From positions 193,501 to 257,500 of the forward strand of contig BPKJ01000004.1 in NCBI GenBank assembly GCA_026005075.1: a stretch of 64,000 bases of DNA, written 5' to 3'. Of the stretch, positions 36,625 to 47,437 are shown piece after piece. Position numbers and translations under genes: made by a program. The stretch is from Lysobacteraceae bacterium. Lineage in GTDB: Bacteria > Pseudomonadota > Gammaproteobacteria > Xanthomonadales > Xanthomonadaceae. Below the pieces are notes generated by a model. It was not told where the DNA came from, searched no databases, and saw only the letters and a program-made list of their open reading frames with translations. The stretch's first letter is position 1; each line of letters begins with the position of its first letter.

Positions 36625-38405
36625 AGCGGCGGGCCCAGGCGGAAATGCAGGCGCAGGCCCTGCTCGGGCCCGTCCAGTCCGCGCGCGAGGTCGACCTGCA
36701 CCGGACCGACCGGCGAACGCCAGCGCAACCCGGCCCCGACCCCAAGCGCGAGATCCGCCTGCTCGTTCCAGGCGTTGCCGGCATCGAGAAACAGCGCCGC
36801 CCCCCATGTCGCGGAGAACATGCGCTCCAGCTCGGCGCTGCCGGTCAGCAGGTTGCGGCCGCCCGCACGCTGGCCGGCACCGTCCCGCGGGGCCAGTTCC
36901 TGGTAGCCGTAGCCACGGACGCTGCGGTCACCGCCGGCGAAGTAGCGCAGCGACGGCGGCAGGCGCTGGAACTCGCCGCTGTCGATGCGACCGACCTCGC
37001 CGCGCAGGAGGATGCGGGTCTGCGCGCCGATCGAACGCACCCACTGCGCGGTGGCGCCCAGCTGCCGGAAGCGGACCTCGGAGCCCAGCGTGGGCAGGCC
37101 CCAGCGCGCGAGCAGGCTCCAGCGGAACCCTCGGCTCGGGTAGAGCGGATCGTCGCTGCGGCTGCGCTCGATCGAGGCCTGCGGATACACCACCCTCGCC
37201 CCGACCCCGGCAAACTGCTCCTGCTGCACGACGCCGCCCAGCGTCACCAGGTTGTCGTGCCAGCGCCCCTCGCGGAGCAGCGAGGCCTCGCCGATCTCGG
37301 CCTGCCCGCCGGGAAAGGGCTCGTGCCTGCCGGCCAGGCGCACCGTCCACCAGCCGGTGAAGCGCTCGAAGGCGGGGATGCGGTAGCGCAGCAGCGCCGA
37401 GGAGCGTTCGCCGCCGAGCAGGAAGTCGCTTTCCAGACGGTGCCCGGCGCGGTTGAGCCAGCGCCGCACGTAGCCCAGGCGCAGGCCCGGCCCGGTGTCG
37501 GTGCCGTAGCTGAGGCCGGCGCGGTAGACGTTGCGGGCTGCGGGCAGCAGCTCGACGTCGACGTCGGCGACGGCGCCGCCCTCGGCGTCCTCCGCCACCA
37601 CCGGGCGGGGCTGGATGTCGATGCGCGAGAACAGATCCAGCTCGGCCAGCCTTTGGTGCAGCCGGAGCAGGCGGTCCTGGCGCCAGAAATCGCCCTCGCG
37701 CCACGGCAGCAGCGGCGCCAGCAAGCCCTCCCGCAGCGGGCTGCCCTGCCAGCGGGTCGATCCGAACCGGTAGCGGGGCCCGCTGTCCCACAGCAGGTCG
37801 AGGCTCGCCTCGGCACGGGCGCGCTCGACCTCGACCCGCGCCTGCCTGAGCTCGGCGTCGAAGTAGCCACGCTCACCGAGCACACGCTGGACCTCGGCCT
37901 TGGACTGCTCGTAGCGCGCGTGGTCGAGCGGATCCCCCTCGCCCGGACGGAAGGCACGGAGCGTGCGTCCGAGGACCGCGTCGTCCGCGCCGGCCCCCTC
38001 GATGGCGAGGCGCTGCACCCGCACCCGCACCCGCGGCCCCGGCTCGATGCGCACGCGGGCGCCGAGCTCTCCCTGCCCGCCGAGCGGGGTGACCTCGACC
38101 CGGCTGGCGTAGTGGCCGAAGGGCTGCAGGGCCGTGTCGACCTGGGCGGGGAGGATGCGCAGGAAATAGCGATACCGGGACGGACGCAGGCCGGTGCCAC
38201 GCTTGAGGCGGGCGAGGCTGACCCGGCGCCTGAGGTTCTCCAGCAGGGGACCGTCCACGCCTTCGAACTCGACCCCGGCAAAGCGCAGCACGGGATCCTC
38301 GTCGGCCGGCGCCGGCGCGCCCGGCTCGGCCGCGGTCGCCAGCGGCGGCAGCAGGCAGAGCAGGATCCCAAGGATCCACCGGCGCGGGGACGGATCGGCA
38401 CGCAT
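36621..38405 (-). CDS. tamA: translocation and assembly module protein TamA
   Basis: An Omp85-family outer-membrane protein of 594 residues. A signal peptide (ending LATAA, about residue 26) precedes three POTRA domains (about 35-250, with VEFEGVDGPLLENLRRRVSL and VQRVLGERGYFDAELRQARV) and a 16-strand barrel. The barrel carries the family RGYGYQELAPRDG motif near 498 and ends in FRLGPPL. I chose MRADPS (38405) over 38450 because it places the signal peptide at the N-terminus. Confidence 0.93.
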   Translation of the reverse strand: MRADPSPRRWILGILLCLLPPLATAAEPGAPAPADEDPVLRFAGVEFEGVDGPLLENLRRRVSLARLKRGTGLRPSRYRYFLRILPAQVDTALQPFGHYASRVEVTPLGGQGELGARVRIEPGPRVRVRVQRLAIEGAGADDAVLGRTLRAFRPGEGDPLDHARYEQSKAEVQRVLGERGYFDAELRQARVEVERARAEASLDLLWDSGPRYRFGSTRWQGSPLREGLLAPLLPWREGDFWRQDRLLRLHQRLAELDLFSRIDIQPRPVVAEDAEGGAVADVDVELLPAARNVYRAGLSYGTDTGPGLRLGYVRRWLNRAGHRLESDFLLGGERSSALLRYRIPAFERFTGWWTVRLAGRHEPFPGGQAEIGEASLLREGRWHDNLVTLGGVVQQEQFAGVGARVVYPQASIERSRSDDPLYPSRGFRWSLLARWGLPTLGSEVRFRQLGATAQWVRSIGAQTRILLRGEVGRIDSGEFQRLPPSLRYFAGGDRSVRGYGYQELAPRDGAGQRAGGRNLLTGSAELERMFSATWGAALFLDAGNAWNEQADLALGVGAGLRWRSPVGPVQVDLARGLDGPEQGLRLHFRLGPPL

Positions 38406-38456
38406 CCGCGCGAGGCTAGCCCAGCCTGGCTGAAGCCCAGCCCCACGCACCGCCGT

Positions 38457-40582
38457 TCAGGCCGGCGCCAGCACCGAGAGGTCGGCCACGGCGAGGAACC
38501 TGCGCGCAAGGCGCTGGAGCAGCCCGAGGCGCTGCGCGCGCAGCGCGGGCTCGTCGACCAGCACCATCACGCCGTCGAAGAAGGCGTCGACCTGCGGCCG
38601 CAGCTCGGCGAGGCGCCGCAGCACCGCGACGTAGTCGTGCCGCGCCAGCGCTGGCTCGGTATCGGCCTCGGCCTGCTCCAGGGCGCGCAGCAGCGCCTGC
38701 TCGGCGGGCTCGACCAGCGCGCCCGCGTCCACCTGCGGGACCGCCTCGTCGCCGGCCTTGCGCAGCAGGTTGCGGATGCGCTTGTTGGCCGCGGCCAGCG
38801 CCTGCGCCGCCTCCATCTGCACGAAGTCGCCCAGCGCCTCGACGCGGCGCAGGAAATCCGGCAGCGAGCCGGGACGCACGGCGAGCACCGCCTCGAAACG
38901 GTCGACCGGCACGTCCTTGTCGAGCAGGTAGCCGCGCAGGCGCTCGTAGACGAAATCCATCAAGGCGTCGACCTCGGCCGGCTCGACGGTGGCCGGCAGC
39001 TGGCTGTTGGCCCGCGCCAGCAGCGGCGGCAGGGACAGGTCGAGACCGCCCTCGATCAACGTCCGCACCAGCCCCAGCGCGGCCCGCCGGAGGGCGAAGG
39101 GGTCCTTGTTGCCCGACGGCCTGAGCCCCGCGGCAAAGCCGCCGACCAGGGTGTCGATGCGATCGGCCGCGGCGAGCACGCGCCCCATCGGCGAGGCGGC
39201 GATGGCATCGCCGGCAAAACGCGGCTGGTAGTGCTGGTCGAGTGCGTCGGCCAGCTCCTCGGGCAGGCCGGCAGCCCGGGCGTAGTAGCGCCCCATGATG
39301 CCCTGCAGCTCCGGAAACTCGCCGACCATGCGCGATTGCAGATCGGCCTTGCACAGGCGTGCCGCCTGCCGGGCCAGCTCCGCATCGACCCCGGCCGCAC
39401 GGGCCAGCGGATCGATCAGCATGACGATCCGCTCGACCTTGTCGGCGTAGCTGCCAAGACGCTGCTGGTAGGTGACCCGGGCCAGCCCCTCGTTCATCGC
39501 GGCGATGCCCTGCTCGAGGTCCTCGTCGAAGAAGAACTCGGCGTCGGCGAAACGCGGCCGGATCACCCGCTCGTAACCGCCGCGGACCGCCTCGGGCTCG
39601 CGGCTCTCGATGTTGGCGATGCCGACGAAGCGCGAGGTCAGACGCCCCTGCTCGTCGAGCAGGGGGAAGAACTTCTGGTTCGCCTCCATGGTGAGCACCA
39701 GCGCCTCCTGCGGCACACGCAGGAAACGCTCCTCGAAGCTGCAGGCGATCGCGCAGGGCCATTCGGTCAGGCCGTTGACCTCCTCCAGCACCCCGGGGTC
39801 GATCCGCGGCCGCGGACCACCGAGGCCGGCCGCGCGCCCGATCTCGTCGCGGATGCGCTGCCTGCGCTCGTCCGGATCGACCAGCACGCGGGCGGCACGC
39901 AGGGCCTCGACGTAGTCGGCCGCCGAAGCGATCCACAAGGGCTTCGGGGCATGGAACCGGTGGCCGCGCGAGAGCCTGTCCGCACGCACGCCGAGAAGCT
40001 CCATGTCGATCACCTCGGCCCCGTGCAGGACCACCAGCCAGTGAACGGGCCGTGCAAAGGCGTGCTCGTGCGCCCCCCAGCGCATCGGCTTGGGGATCGG
40101 CATCGCCGCGAGCGCCTCGCGCAGGATCTCGGGCAGCAGCTCGGCGAGCGTGGCCCCGGGGCGGACGGCGCGGTAGACGAACCACGCGCCCTTCTCGTTC
40201 TGCAGCCGTTCCAGCCGGTCCACGCTCACCCCGCAGGACGCCGCGAAGCCCAGCACCGCGCGACTGGGCTGACCGTCGGCGTCGAAAGCCTGGCTGATCG
40301 CCGGCCCGCGGCGCTCGATGGTCTGCTCGGGCTGCTGCCCGGCGACCCCTTCGATGAGCACCGCAAGGCGCCGCGGGGTGTAGAGCACGCGCGCCCTGCC
40401 ATGCCCCAGTTCGCGCCGATCGAGACCGGCGACGATGCCGTCGGCAAAGGCCTGCGCCAGCCCGGGCAGGGCCTTCACCGGGAGCTCCTCGGTACCCAGC
40501 TCGACCAGCAGCGGCGGGGTCAGGGGGTCGGCCGCTTGCGCCTCCTGTGCGCCGGCCGTGGTCTCCAGCTTCCACTCCGCCA

Positions 40583-40583
<1 letters not shown>
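38457..40583 (-). CDS. glyS: glycyl-tRNA synthetase beta subunit
   Basis: A 708-residue subunit of the alpha2-beta2 bacterial glycyl-tRNA synthetase. It binds tRNA. The N-terminus (PLLVELGTEELPVKALPGLA) and the core (WPCAIACSFEERFLRVPQEA, NQKFFPLLDEQGRLTSRFVG) are typical. A C-terminal DALR anticodon-binding region ends it. The first ATG overlaps the glyQ stop (TGATG). Confidence 0.96.
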
Positions 40584-41482
<899 letters not shown>

Positions 41483-41620
41483 GCGGCCTCGCGAACGGGT
41501 GGGCAACGCCGGCCAGCCCCCGGAGGACGCAGCCTCCTGCGCCGGGGTCGCCCGCCGGCGGGGCGGGGCGCGCTAGTATAGCGGCGCGACCTTCCCCGCC
41601 GCGCCAGCCAGCGGTCGTCC

Positions 41621-43420
41621 TTGAACCTGCCCATCCGCCCTGCCACCGCCCCAGCCCCGCCCCTGCCCGGCGGGCGCCTGCGGCTGGAGCCGCTGATCGA
41701 GGCCCTGCTGGCCGACGGCGTGCTCGCCGCGGAGGCCGCGCGGCGCGCGCGGAGCGCGGCGCGCGAAGCGCAGGCCAGAGCGCTGCATCCGTTGGTCCTG
41801 CTCGCCGATCTCAAGCTGCCGCGCGCGGATACCAGCGAGGGCGGCGAGCTCGACCTCGAGACCCTCACCCAGTGGCTGGCCGCGCGCTGCGGGCTGAGCT
41901 ACCTGCGCATCGACCCGACGCGGATCGACGTGCCGCGCATCTCCGGTCTGGTCTCGCTGGCCTACGCGAAGAACCACCGCATCCTGCCCGTCGAGGTGGA
42001 TGCCCAGCGGGTGGTGGTGGCGACCTCCGAGCCGCTCGCGCTGGACTGGATGCCCGACCTGCGTCGGCTGCTGCGCCGGAAGATCGAGCTGCGTGTCGCA
42101 AGCCCGCTCGATCTGGCGCGCTACACGATGGAGTTCCACGGCATCACCCGCTCCATCCGCGGCGCGCACGAGGCCAAGGGCGCGCTGCCGGGCCTGCCGG
42201 ACCTCGAGCAGCTGGTGCAGCTGGGCAGCAGCACCGAGCTCGGCGCCGACGACCAGCACATCGTCCACCTCGTCGACTGGATGCTGCAGTTCGCGCACGA
42301 GCAGCGCGCCTCGGACATCCACCTCGAGCCGCGTCGCGAGCACAGCCAGGTGCGCCTGCGCATCGACGGCGTGCTGCACCGCGTGCTGGAACTGCCGACC
42401 CCGGTGCTGACCGCGGTGGTGGCGCGGATCAAGGTGCTGGGGCGGCTGGACCTCACCGAGCGCCGACGCCCGCAGGATGGCCGCATCAAGACCCGCTCGC
42501 CGAGCGGCCGCGAGGTCGAGATGCGCCTGTCGACCATGCCGACGGCCTTCGGCGAGAAGTGCGTGCTGCGCATCTTCGATCCGGACACGGCCTTCAAGCC
42601 GCTCGACCAGCTCGGCTTCAACCACGTCGAGGCCGCCGCCTGGAACGAACTGACCTGCCGGCCGCACGGGATCGTGCTGGTGACCGGGCCGACCGGCTCG
42701 GGCAAGACCACCACCCTCTACTCCACCCTCCGCCGTCTGGCCACCCCGGACGTGAACGTCTGCACGATCGAGGACCCGATCGAGATGATCGCGCCCGAGC
42801 TCAACCAGATGCAGGTGCAGCCGAGCCTGGATCTGGGCTTTGCGAGCGGGGTGCGGACCCTGCTCCGGCAGGACCCGGACATCATCATGGTCGGCGAGAT
42901 CCGTGACCTCGAAACCGCGCAGATGGCGATCCAGGCCGCGCTGACCGGGCACCTCGTGCTCTCGACCCTGCACACCAACGACGCCCCCTCGGCGGTGACC
43001 CGGCTGCTCGACCTTGGCGTGCCGCACTATCTGATCGCCAGCACGCTGCTCGGCGTGCTGGCGCAGCGGCTGGCGCGCACCCTGTGCCGGAAATGCAAGC
43101 AGCCCGGGGCCCTGGATCCGGACCTGTGGCGCCACCTGGCCGGACCCGCGCCGGTGCCCGAGCACGCCCTGCCGATGCGCCCGGTGGGCTGCATCGAATG
43201 CCGCAATACCGGCTTCAAGGGTCGCACCGGGCTGTACGAGCTGATGGTGCTCAGCCCCGCGCTGCGGGCGCGGATCCGCCCCGAGATGGAGCTTGCCCCG
43301 TTTGCCGCGGCCGCGGTCGGCGAGGGCATGCGTACCCTGCGTCTTGCCGCGGCGGAGAAGGTGATCGCCGGGCTGACCACGATTCCCGAGGTCCTCTCCG
43401 TGCTACCGCCCCCGGAATGA
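41621..43420 (+). CDS. GspE/PulE/PilB-type secretion ATPase
   Basis: A cytoplasmic hexameric ATPase of 599 residues. The N-terminal T2SSE_N region (about 20-160) is followed by the ATPase core with Walker A (GPTGSGKTTTLYS, about 353-365), Asp and His boxes (IEDPIEM; LSTLHTNDAPSA) and Walker B (IIMVGEIRD). The zinc tetracysteine (CRKCK … CIECRNTGFKGRTGLYELM) marks GspE/PilB. No other pilus or secretion gene is nearby, so its partner system lies elsewhere or it is an orphan. TTG start; no other start gives the conserved N-terminus. Confidence 0.85.
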   Translation: MNLPIRPATAPAPPLPGGRLRLEPLIEALLADGVLAAEAARRARSAAREAQARALHPLVLLADLKLPRADTSEGGELDLETLTQWLAARCGLSYLRIDPTRIDVPRISGLVSLAYAKNHRILPVEVDAQRVVVATSEPLALDWMPDLRRLLRRKIELRVASPLDLARYTMEFHGITRSIRGAHEAKGALPGLPDLEQLVQLGSSTELGADDQHIVHLVDWMLQFAHEQRASDIHLEPRREHSQVRLRIDGVLHRVLELPTPVLTAVVARIKVLGRLDLTERRRPQDGRIKTRSPSGREVEMRLSTMPTAFGEKCVLRIFDPDTAFKPLDQLGFNHVEAAAWNELTCRPHGIVLVTGPTGSGKTTTLYSTLRRLATPDVNVCTIEDPIEMIAPELNQMQVQPSLDLGFASGVRTLLRQDPDIIMVGEIRDLETAQMAIQAALTGHLVLSTLHTNDAPSAVTRLLDLGVPHYLIASTLLGVLAQRLARTLCRKCKQPGALDPDLWRHLAGPAPVPEHALPMRPVGCIECRNTGFKGRTGLYELMVLSPALRARIRPEMELAPFAAAAVGEGMRTLRLAAAEKVIAGLTTIPEVLSVLPPPE

Positions 43421-44148
43421 ACAAGCCCGTCCTCATCCTCGAAACCGGTGCGCCCCTGCCCTCCCTGCGGCATCATGGCGGCTTCGGCCACTGGATCCGG
43501 GTCGCGGCCGGTCTCCGCCGCGGCCAGTTCGAAACCGTCCGCGTGGACGCGGGCGAGCCGCTGCCGGACCCGGCCTCGGCCGCCGCGGTGATCCTCTCCG
43601 GCTCGGCCGCCATGGTCAGCGACCGCCTGCCCTGGAGCGAGTCCTGCGCGGCCTGGCTGCGCGAGGCCCATGCCCGCGCCCTGCCCATGCTGGGCATCTG
43701 CTACGGCCATCAGCTGCTGGCCCACGCCCTGGGCGGGGTGGTCGGCAACCATCCGCAGGGGCGCGAGATGGGCACCGTCGAGATCGTCCTCGACGGGGAG
43801 GCCGAGGGGGATGCACTGCTCGCCGGCCAGCCGGCGCGCTTCCGGGTCCAGATGTCGCACCTGCAGACCGTGCTCGAACGGCCGCCGGGCACGCGGGTGC
43901 TCGCGCACAGCAGGCATGACCGCCACGCCGTCCTGCATTTCGGTGGCCGCTGCTGGGGCGTGCAGTTCCATCCCGAGTTCTCCGCCACCCACATGCGCGG
44001 CTACGTGCGTGGGCGTGCGCCGGCCCTGCGTGCCGAAGGGCTCGACCCGGTCGGGATCGAGGCCTCCGTGGCGCCGACCCCCTGGGCGCGACGGCTGCTG
44101 CGCCGTTTCGTCCGCATCGCGCTGGCCGGGACCGAGCGCCCCCGCTGA
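43417..44148 (+). CDS. class I glutamine amidotransferase
   Basis: A protein of 243 residues with the GATase1 fold. The nucleophile is in GICYGHQLLAHALGG (Cys about 96), with His in WGVQFHPEFS (about 182) and a nearby Glu. It resembles stand-alone GMP-synthase-like amidotransferases of unknown substrate. The ATG overlaps the GspE stop (ATGA), so the two genes are translationally coupled. It lacks an amide-accepting synthetase domain. Confidence 0.85.
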   Translation: MNKPVLILETGAPLPSLRHHGGFGHWIRVAAGLRRGQFETVRVDAGEPLPDPASAAAVILSGSAAMVSDRLPWSESCAAWLREAHARALPMLGICYGHQLLAHALGGVVGNHPQGREMGTVEIVLDGEAEGDALLAGQPARFRVQMSHLQTVLERPPGTRVLAHSRHDRHAVLHFGGRCWGVQFHPEFSATHMRGYVRGRAPALRAEGLDPVGIEASVAPTPWARRLLRRFVRIALAGTERPR

Positions 44149-44155
44149 GCCTGCC

Positions 44156-45232
44156 TCAGGACGAGGGCGGGGCCTGCGCGGAGGAGGCGTTGCGACGCTC
44201 GGGTCCGAACTGCCGCCTCGGATCGGGGCTCCAGGTGGCGATGCAGGCCTGGTTGCGGCCAGCCTGCTTGGCCTGATACAGCGCCTTGTCGGCACGCCCA
44301 ACCCAGGCATCGACGCTCTCCCCACGCTGGTGCAGGGCCGCGCCCAGGGAGCAGGTCACCGCTCCGCCCGCACAGCGCAGGTTGGCCTCGATGCAGCGCC
44401 GGAGCTTCTCGGCGACCACGTCGAGCCCGTTCGGATCGACCATGGGCAGAAGCACCAGAAACTCCTCGCCGCCCATCCGGTACACGCGGTCGCTCTGGCG
44501 CACGGCATGGCTGATCAGCTGGGCGAACTCGGACAGGACCCGGTCGCCGGCCTCGTGACCGAAGCGGTCGTTGATCGACTTGAAGTGGTCGATGTCGAGC
44601 ACCAGGACGGCCGGCAAGGGGCTTCCGCGCGCCGCGAGTTCCGCGGCCTGACGCAGGTCGGCGTCCATCTTGCGCCGGTTGCCGACCCCGGTCAGGGCAT
44701 CGGTGGCGGCGGCCAGCTCCAGCGCGCAGCGCTGACGCTCCACCTGGTAGGCGCTGATCGCGGCGAGAATCACCACGAGCGCCGCGGTGGCGGCATAGCT
44801 CAGCCGGTCGGGCATCCGCTCGATGCCGGTTCCGAACACCAGCACGAGGGCGATCAGGACAAAGCCGACCACCAGCGCCCGGCGCAGGCCGACCACGGCG
44901 TAGGAGGCCACCACCAGCGGAAACAGCCAGAAATGGCCGGCCAGGCCGAGAAAGCGGCTCACCGCCACGGCGCCGATCCCGGCCAGCGTCATCATCGCGA
45001 CGAAGGCGATCCGGTTGTTGCCGGTGACCAGTGCGTGCCAGGTCGGCACCAGCAGCGACAGCGCCACCAGCACGTCGATCACCCCAACCACGATCTGGCC
45101 GCTGAGGAACCGGTAGACGGCGAACGGCAGGATCACCAGCGCCCCGCAGCCCGCCAGGGCCGCGACCGTCGCCAGCGCGTAGTCATGGCGCAGGCGATGG
45201 AGGATCCTCTCCCACGGTGGCAGTCCGAGCAT
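44156..45232 (-). CDS. membrane diguanylate cyclase
   Basis: A 358-residue protein with about six N-terminal helices (residues 20-175) and a C-terminal GGDEF domain (about 180-345). The active site is intact (RMGGEEF), with RQSD as the product-inhibition site before it, and DALTGVGNRRKMDADL starts the domain. It makes c-di-GMP in response to an unknown membrane signal. A GGGAGGGG site precedes the ATG at 45232, so the longer frame is rejected. It is convergent with the amidotransferase gene (7-bp gap). Confidence 0.92.
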   Translation of the reverse strand: MLGLPPWERILHRLRHDYALATVAALAGCGALVILPFAVYRFLSGQIVVGVIDVLVALSLLVPTWHALVTGNNRIAFVAMMTLAGIGAVAVSRFLGLAGHFWLFPLVVASYAVVGLRRALVVGFVLIALVLVFGTGIERMPDRLSYAATAALVVILAAISAYQVERQRCALELAAATDALTGVGNRRKMDADLRQAAELAARGSPLPAVLVLDIDHFKSINDRFGHEAGDRVLSEFAQLISHAVRQSDRVYRMGGEEFLVLLPMVDPNGLDVVAEKLRRCIEANLRCAGGAVTCSLGAALHQRGESVDAWVGRADKALYQAKQAGRNQACIATWSPDPRRQFGPERRNASSAQAPPSS

Positions 45233-45363
45233 GGCCCCTCCCGAGTCCCGATCCCGGCGGGTCGAGCTTGGCATCATTCCGGGGCACAATCCAGACTCGC
45301 CCGTCCGCAAGGCTGCGGAGGGCGGGAACGCGGGCGCGCCCGCAGCAACCGGGAGGGACTGAG

Positions 45364-46134
45364 ATGGAAATGCAGCGTGTCGATGCGGGCCGGGGCATCG
45401 CCTGGCTTACGGAAGCCGTCCAGCTGTTGCTGGCCAACCCCGCGCCGTTCGCCCTGATGGGGCTGATCGTCGGCGCGATCGCCATGGTGCCGCTGGCCGG
45501 CACGCTGGTGCTGGCGATCGCCGGTCCTGCGCTGTACGGAGGCATGATGCTGGCCGCCGCCGGCCAGCAGTCCGGCCGCCCGCCCGAGGTGGGCCAGCTC
45601 TTTGCCGCGTTCCAGCAGCCCGGGAAGGCCGGCCCGATGCTGGTGCTCTGCCTGCCTGCCGTGCTCGCGGGCGTGATCGTGCTCGCGCTGGGCGTGGTGC
45701 TGATGGGCTCGGCCCTCGTCGCGGCGGGCGTCGGCGCCTCGATCAAGGCCGATGCGCTGGCCGGGCTCAGCCTTGGCGGCGGCTTTCTGCTGTTCCTGCT
45801 CGTCGCGCTGGCGGTCGGCCTGGTTTCCTGGGCCAGCGTGTTCTTTGCCACGCCAAGGGTGATGCTGGACGGCATCGAGCCGATGCGCGCGATCCGCGAG
45901 AGCCTTGCGGCGAGCGCGGCCAACTGGACGGCCTTGCTGCTGTTCGCCGTCTGCCTGATGGCACTGACGCTCGTGCTCGGGCTGCTGCTTGGCTGGATCC
46001 CCGTGCTTGGCCCGCTGGCGATGACCACTGTGCTCAGCCCGATCTACGCCGCCGGGGCCTTCCTCGCCTACCGCGAGGTGTTCGCCGGCGCCGCCCCCAT
46101 CGCCCCGCCACCGTCGCCGGCCACGGGGAACTGA
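45364..46134 (+). CDS. BPSS1780-family membrane protein
   Basis: A 256-residue protein with about six helices. The N-terminal pattern VDAGRGIAWLTEAVQLLLAN and FFATPRVMLDGIEPMRAIRE match the BPSS1780 family of predicted transporters, whose function is unknown. GGGAGG stands eight bases before the ATG at 45364. It meets the convergent pgk gene with a 1-bp gap. Confidence 0.85.
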   Translation: MEMQRVDAGRGIAWLTEAVQLLLANPAPFALMGLIVGAIAMVPLAGTLVLAIAGPALYGGMMLAAAGQQSGRPPEVGQLFAAFQQPGKAGPMLVLCLPAVLAGVIVLALGVVLMGSALVAAGVGASIKADALAGLSLGGGFLLFLLVALAVGLVSWASVFFATPRVMLDGIEPMRAIRESLAASAANWTALLLFAVCLMALTLVLGLLLGWIPVLGPLAMTTVLSPIYAAGAFLAYREVFAGAAPIAPPPSPATGN

Positions 46135-46135
46135 C

Positions 46136-47311
46136 TCAGCCGCCCCGCGCCTCCAGCGCGGCCACCGCCGGCAGCGTCTTGCCCTCGCAGAACTCGAGGA
46201 AGGCGCCGCCGCCGGTGGAGATGTAGCCCATGCCCGCGGCCACGCCGTACTTGTCGATGGCGGCCAGGGTGTCGCCGCCGCCGGCGATCGAGAAGGCGTC
46301 GGACGCGGCGATGGCGCGTGCCACCGCCTCGGTGCCGGCACCGAAGGCGTCGAACTCGAACACGCCCACCGGACCGTTCCAGATCACCGTTCCGGCGGCG
46401 GCGATCAGGGCTGCGTAGCGCTCGGCGGTGCGCGGCCCGATGTCGAGGATCCGCTCGCCCGGCTGCACCTCGGCCACGGAACGCACGGTCGCCGGCGCGT
46501 CGGCGCTGAACTCGGGTGCCACCACCACGTCCTCGGGCAGCGGGATCGCCGCGCCCCGACGCTCCGCCTCGGCCATGATCTGCCTTGCGGTATCGACCAG
46601 GTCGGACTCGAACAGGGAGTCGCCCACCGGCAGCCCGCGTGCGGCGAGGAAGGTGTTGGCGATGCCGCCGCCAACGATGAGCTGGTCGACCTTGCCGATC
46701 AGGTTGCCCAGCAGTTCGAGCTTGGTCGAGACCTTGGAGCCGCCGACGATCGCCAGCAGCGGCCTTGCCGGACGGTCGAGGGCCCTGCCCAGCGCGTCCA
46801 GCTCGGCCATCAGCAGCGGACCTCCGCAGGCCTGCTTCGCCGCCCGGATCACCCCGTGGGTCGAGGCCTGCGCGCGGTGCGCGGTGCCGAAGGCATCCAT
46901 CACGAAGACGTCGCACAGCGCCGCGTAGCGCGCCGCCAGCGCGGGATCGTCCTTGCCCTCGCCGGGGTTCATCCGGCAGTTCTCGAGCAGCACCAGCTGC
47001 CCCGGCTCGACCGCGACCCCGTCGAGGTAGTCCCGCAAGAGCGGCACCTCGCGCCCGAGCAGCTCGGACAGGCGTCGTGCCACCGGCGCGAGCGAGTCGG
47101 CCTCGGTCCACACGCCTTCCTTCGGGCGCCCCAGATGCGAGAGCACCATCACCGCCGCGCCCCGTTCCAGCGCCTCGTGCAGGGTGGGCAGGGCGGCGAG
47201 GATGCGCTGGTCCGAGCTCACCCTTCCGTCCTTGATGGGCACGTTCAGGTCCTCGCGGATCAGCACCCGCTTGCCGGCGAGATCGACTTCGTTCATGCGC
47301 AGGATGGGCAT
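46136..47311 (-). CDS. pgk: phosphoglycerate kinase
   Basis: The glycolytic enzyme of 391 residues that makes ATP from 1,3-bisphosphoglycerate. It has the N-terminal substrate site ([20 protein letters not shown]), [35 protein letters not shown] and the nucleotide loop [19 protein letters not shown] precedes the ATG by eight bases. It is divergent from hemN (126 bp) and may share its regulatory region. Confidence 0.97.
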   Translation of the reverse strand: MPILRMNEVDLAGKRVLIREDLNVPIKDGRVSSDQRILAALPTLHEALERGAAVMVLSHLGRPKEGVWTEADSLAPVARRLSELLGREVPLLRDYLDGVAVEPGQLVLLENCRMNPGEGKDDPALAARYAALCDVFVMDAFGTAHRAQASTHGVIRAAKQACGGPLLMAELDALGRALDRPARPLLAIVGGSKVSTKLELLGNLIGKVDQLIVGGGIANTFLAARGLPVGDSLFESDLVDTARQIMAEAERRGAAIPLPEDVVVAPEFSADAPATVRSVAEVQPGERILDIGPRTAERYAALIAAAGTVIWNGPVGVFEFDAFGAGTEAVARAIAASDAFSIAGGGDTLAAIDKYGVAAGMGYISTGGGAFLEFCEGKTLPAVAALEARGG

Positions 47312-47388
47312 GGCTGGGGCTCCTTGGCGTTCAGGCCGCGCATTCTCCGTGCAAGCGCGGCCGGGTTCAAACGCCCGAAGTCACGGAC

Positions 47389-47402
47389 TTGATCAGGGTC
47401 AA
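47389..47402 (+). promoter_or_regulatory. FNR/Anr box upstream of hemN
   Basis: TTGATCAGGGTCAA matches the FNR consensus TTGAT-N4-ATCAA with one change. Its centre is 42 bp before the hemN ATG, so activation from -41.5 would place the start site at or within a base of the start codon. Anaerobic induction of hemN by FNR-type regulators is known in gammaproteobacteria. The placement here is read directly from sequence. Confidence 0.75.
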
Positions 47403-47437
47403 GGCCGACGCGGCAGCGCCGGTCCACACTGCACGCC

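Noticed and set aside
34000-36906. A 968-codon plus-strand frame opposite tamB
   Set aside because: Antisense shadow with Gln/Arg/Pro-rich sequence and no recognisable domain.
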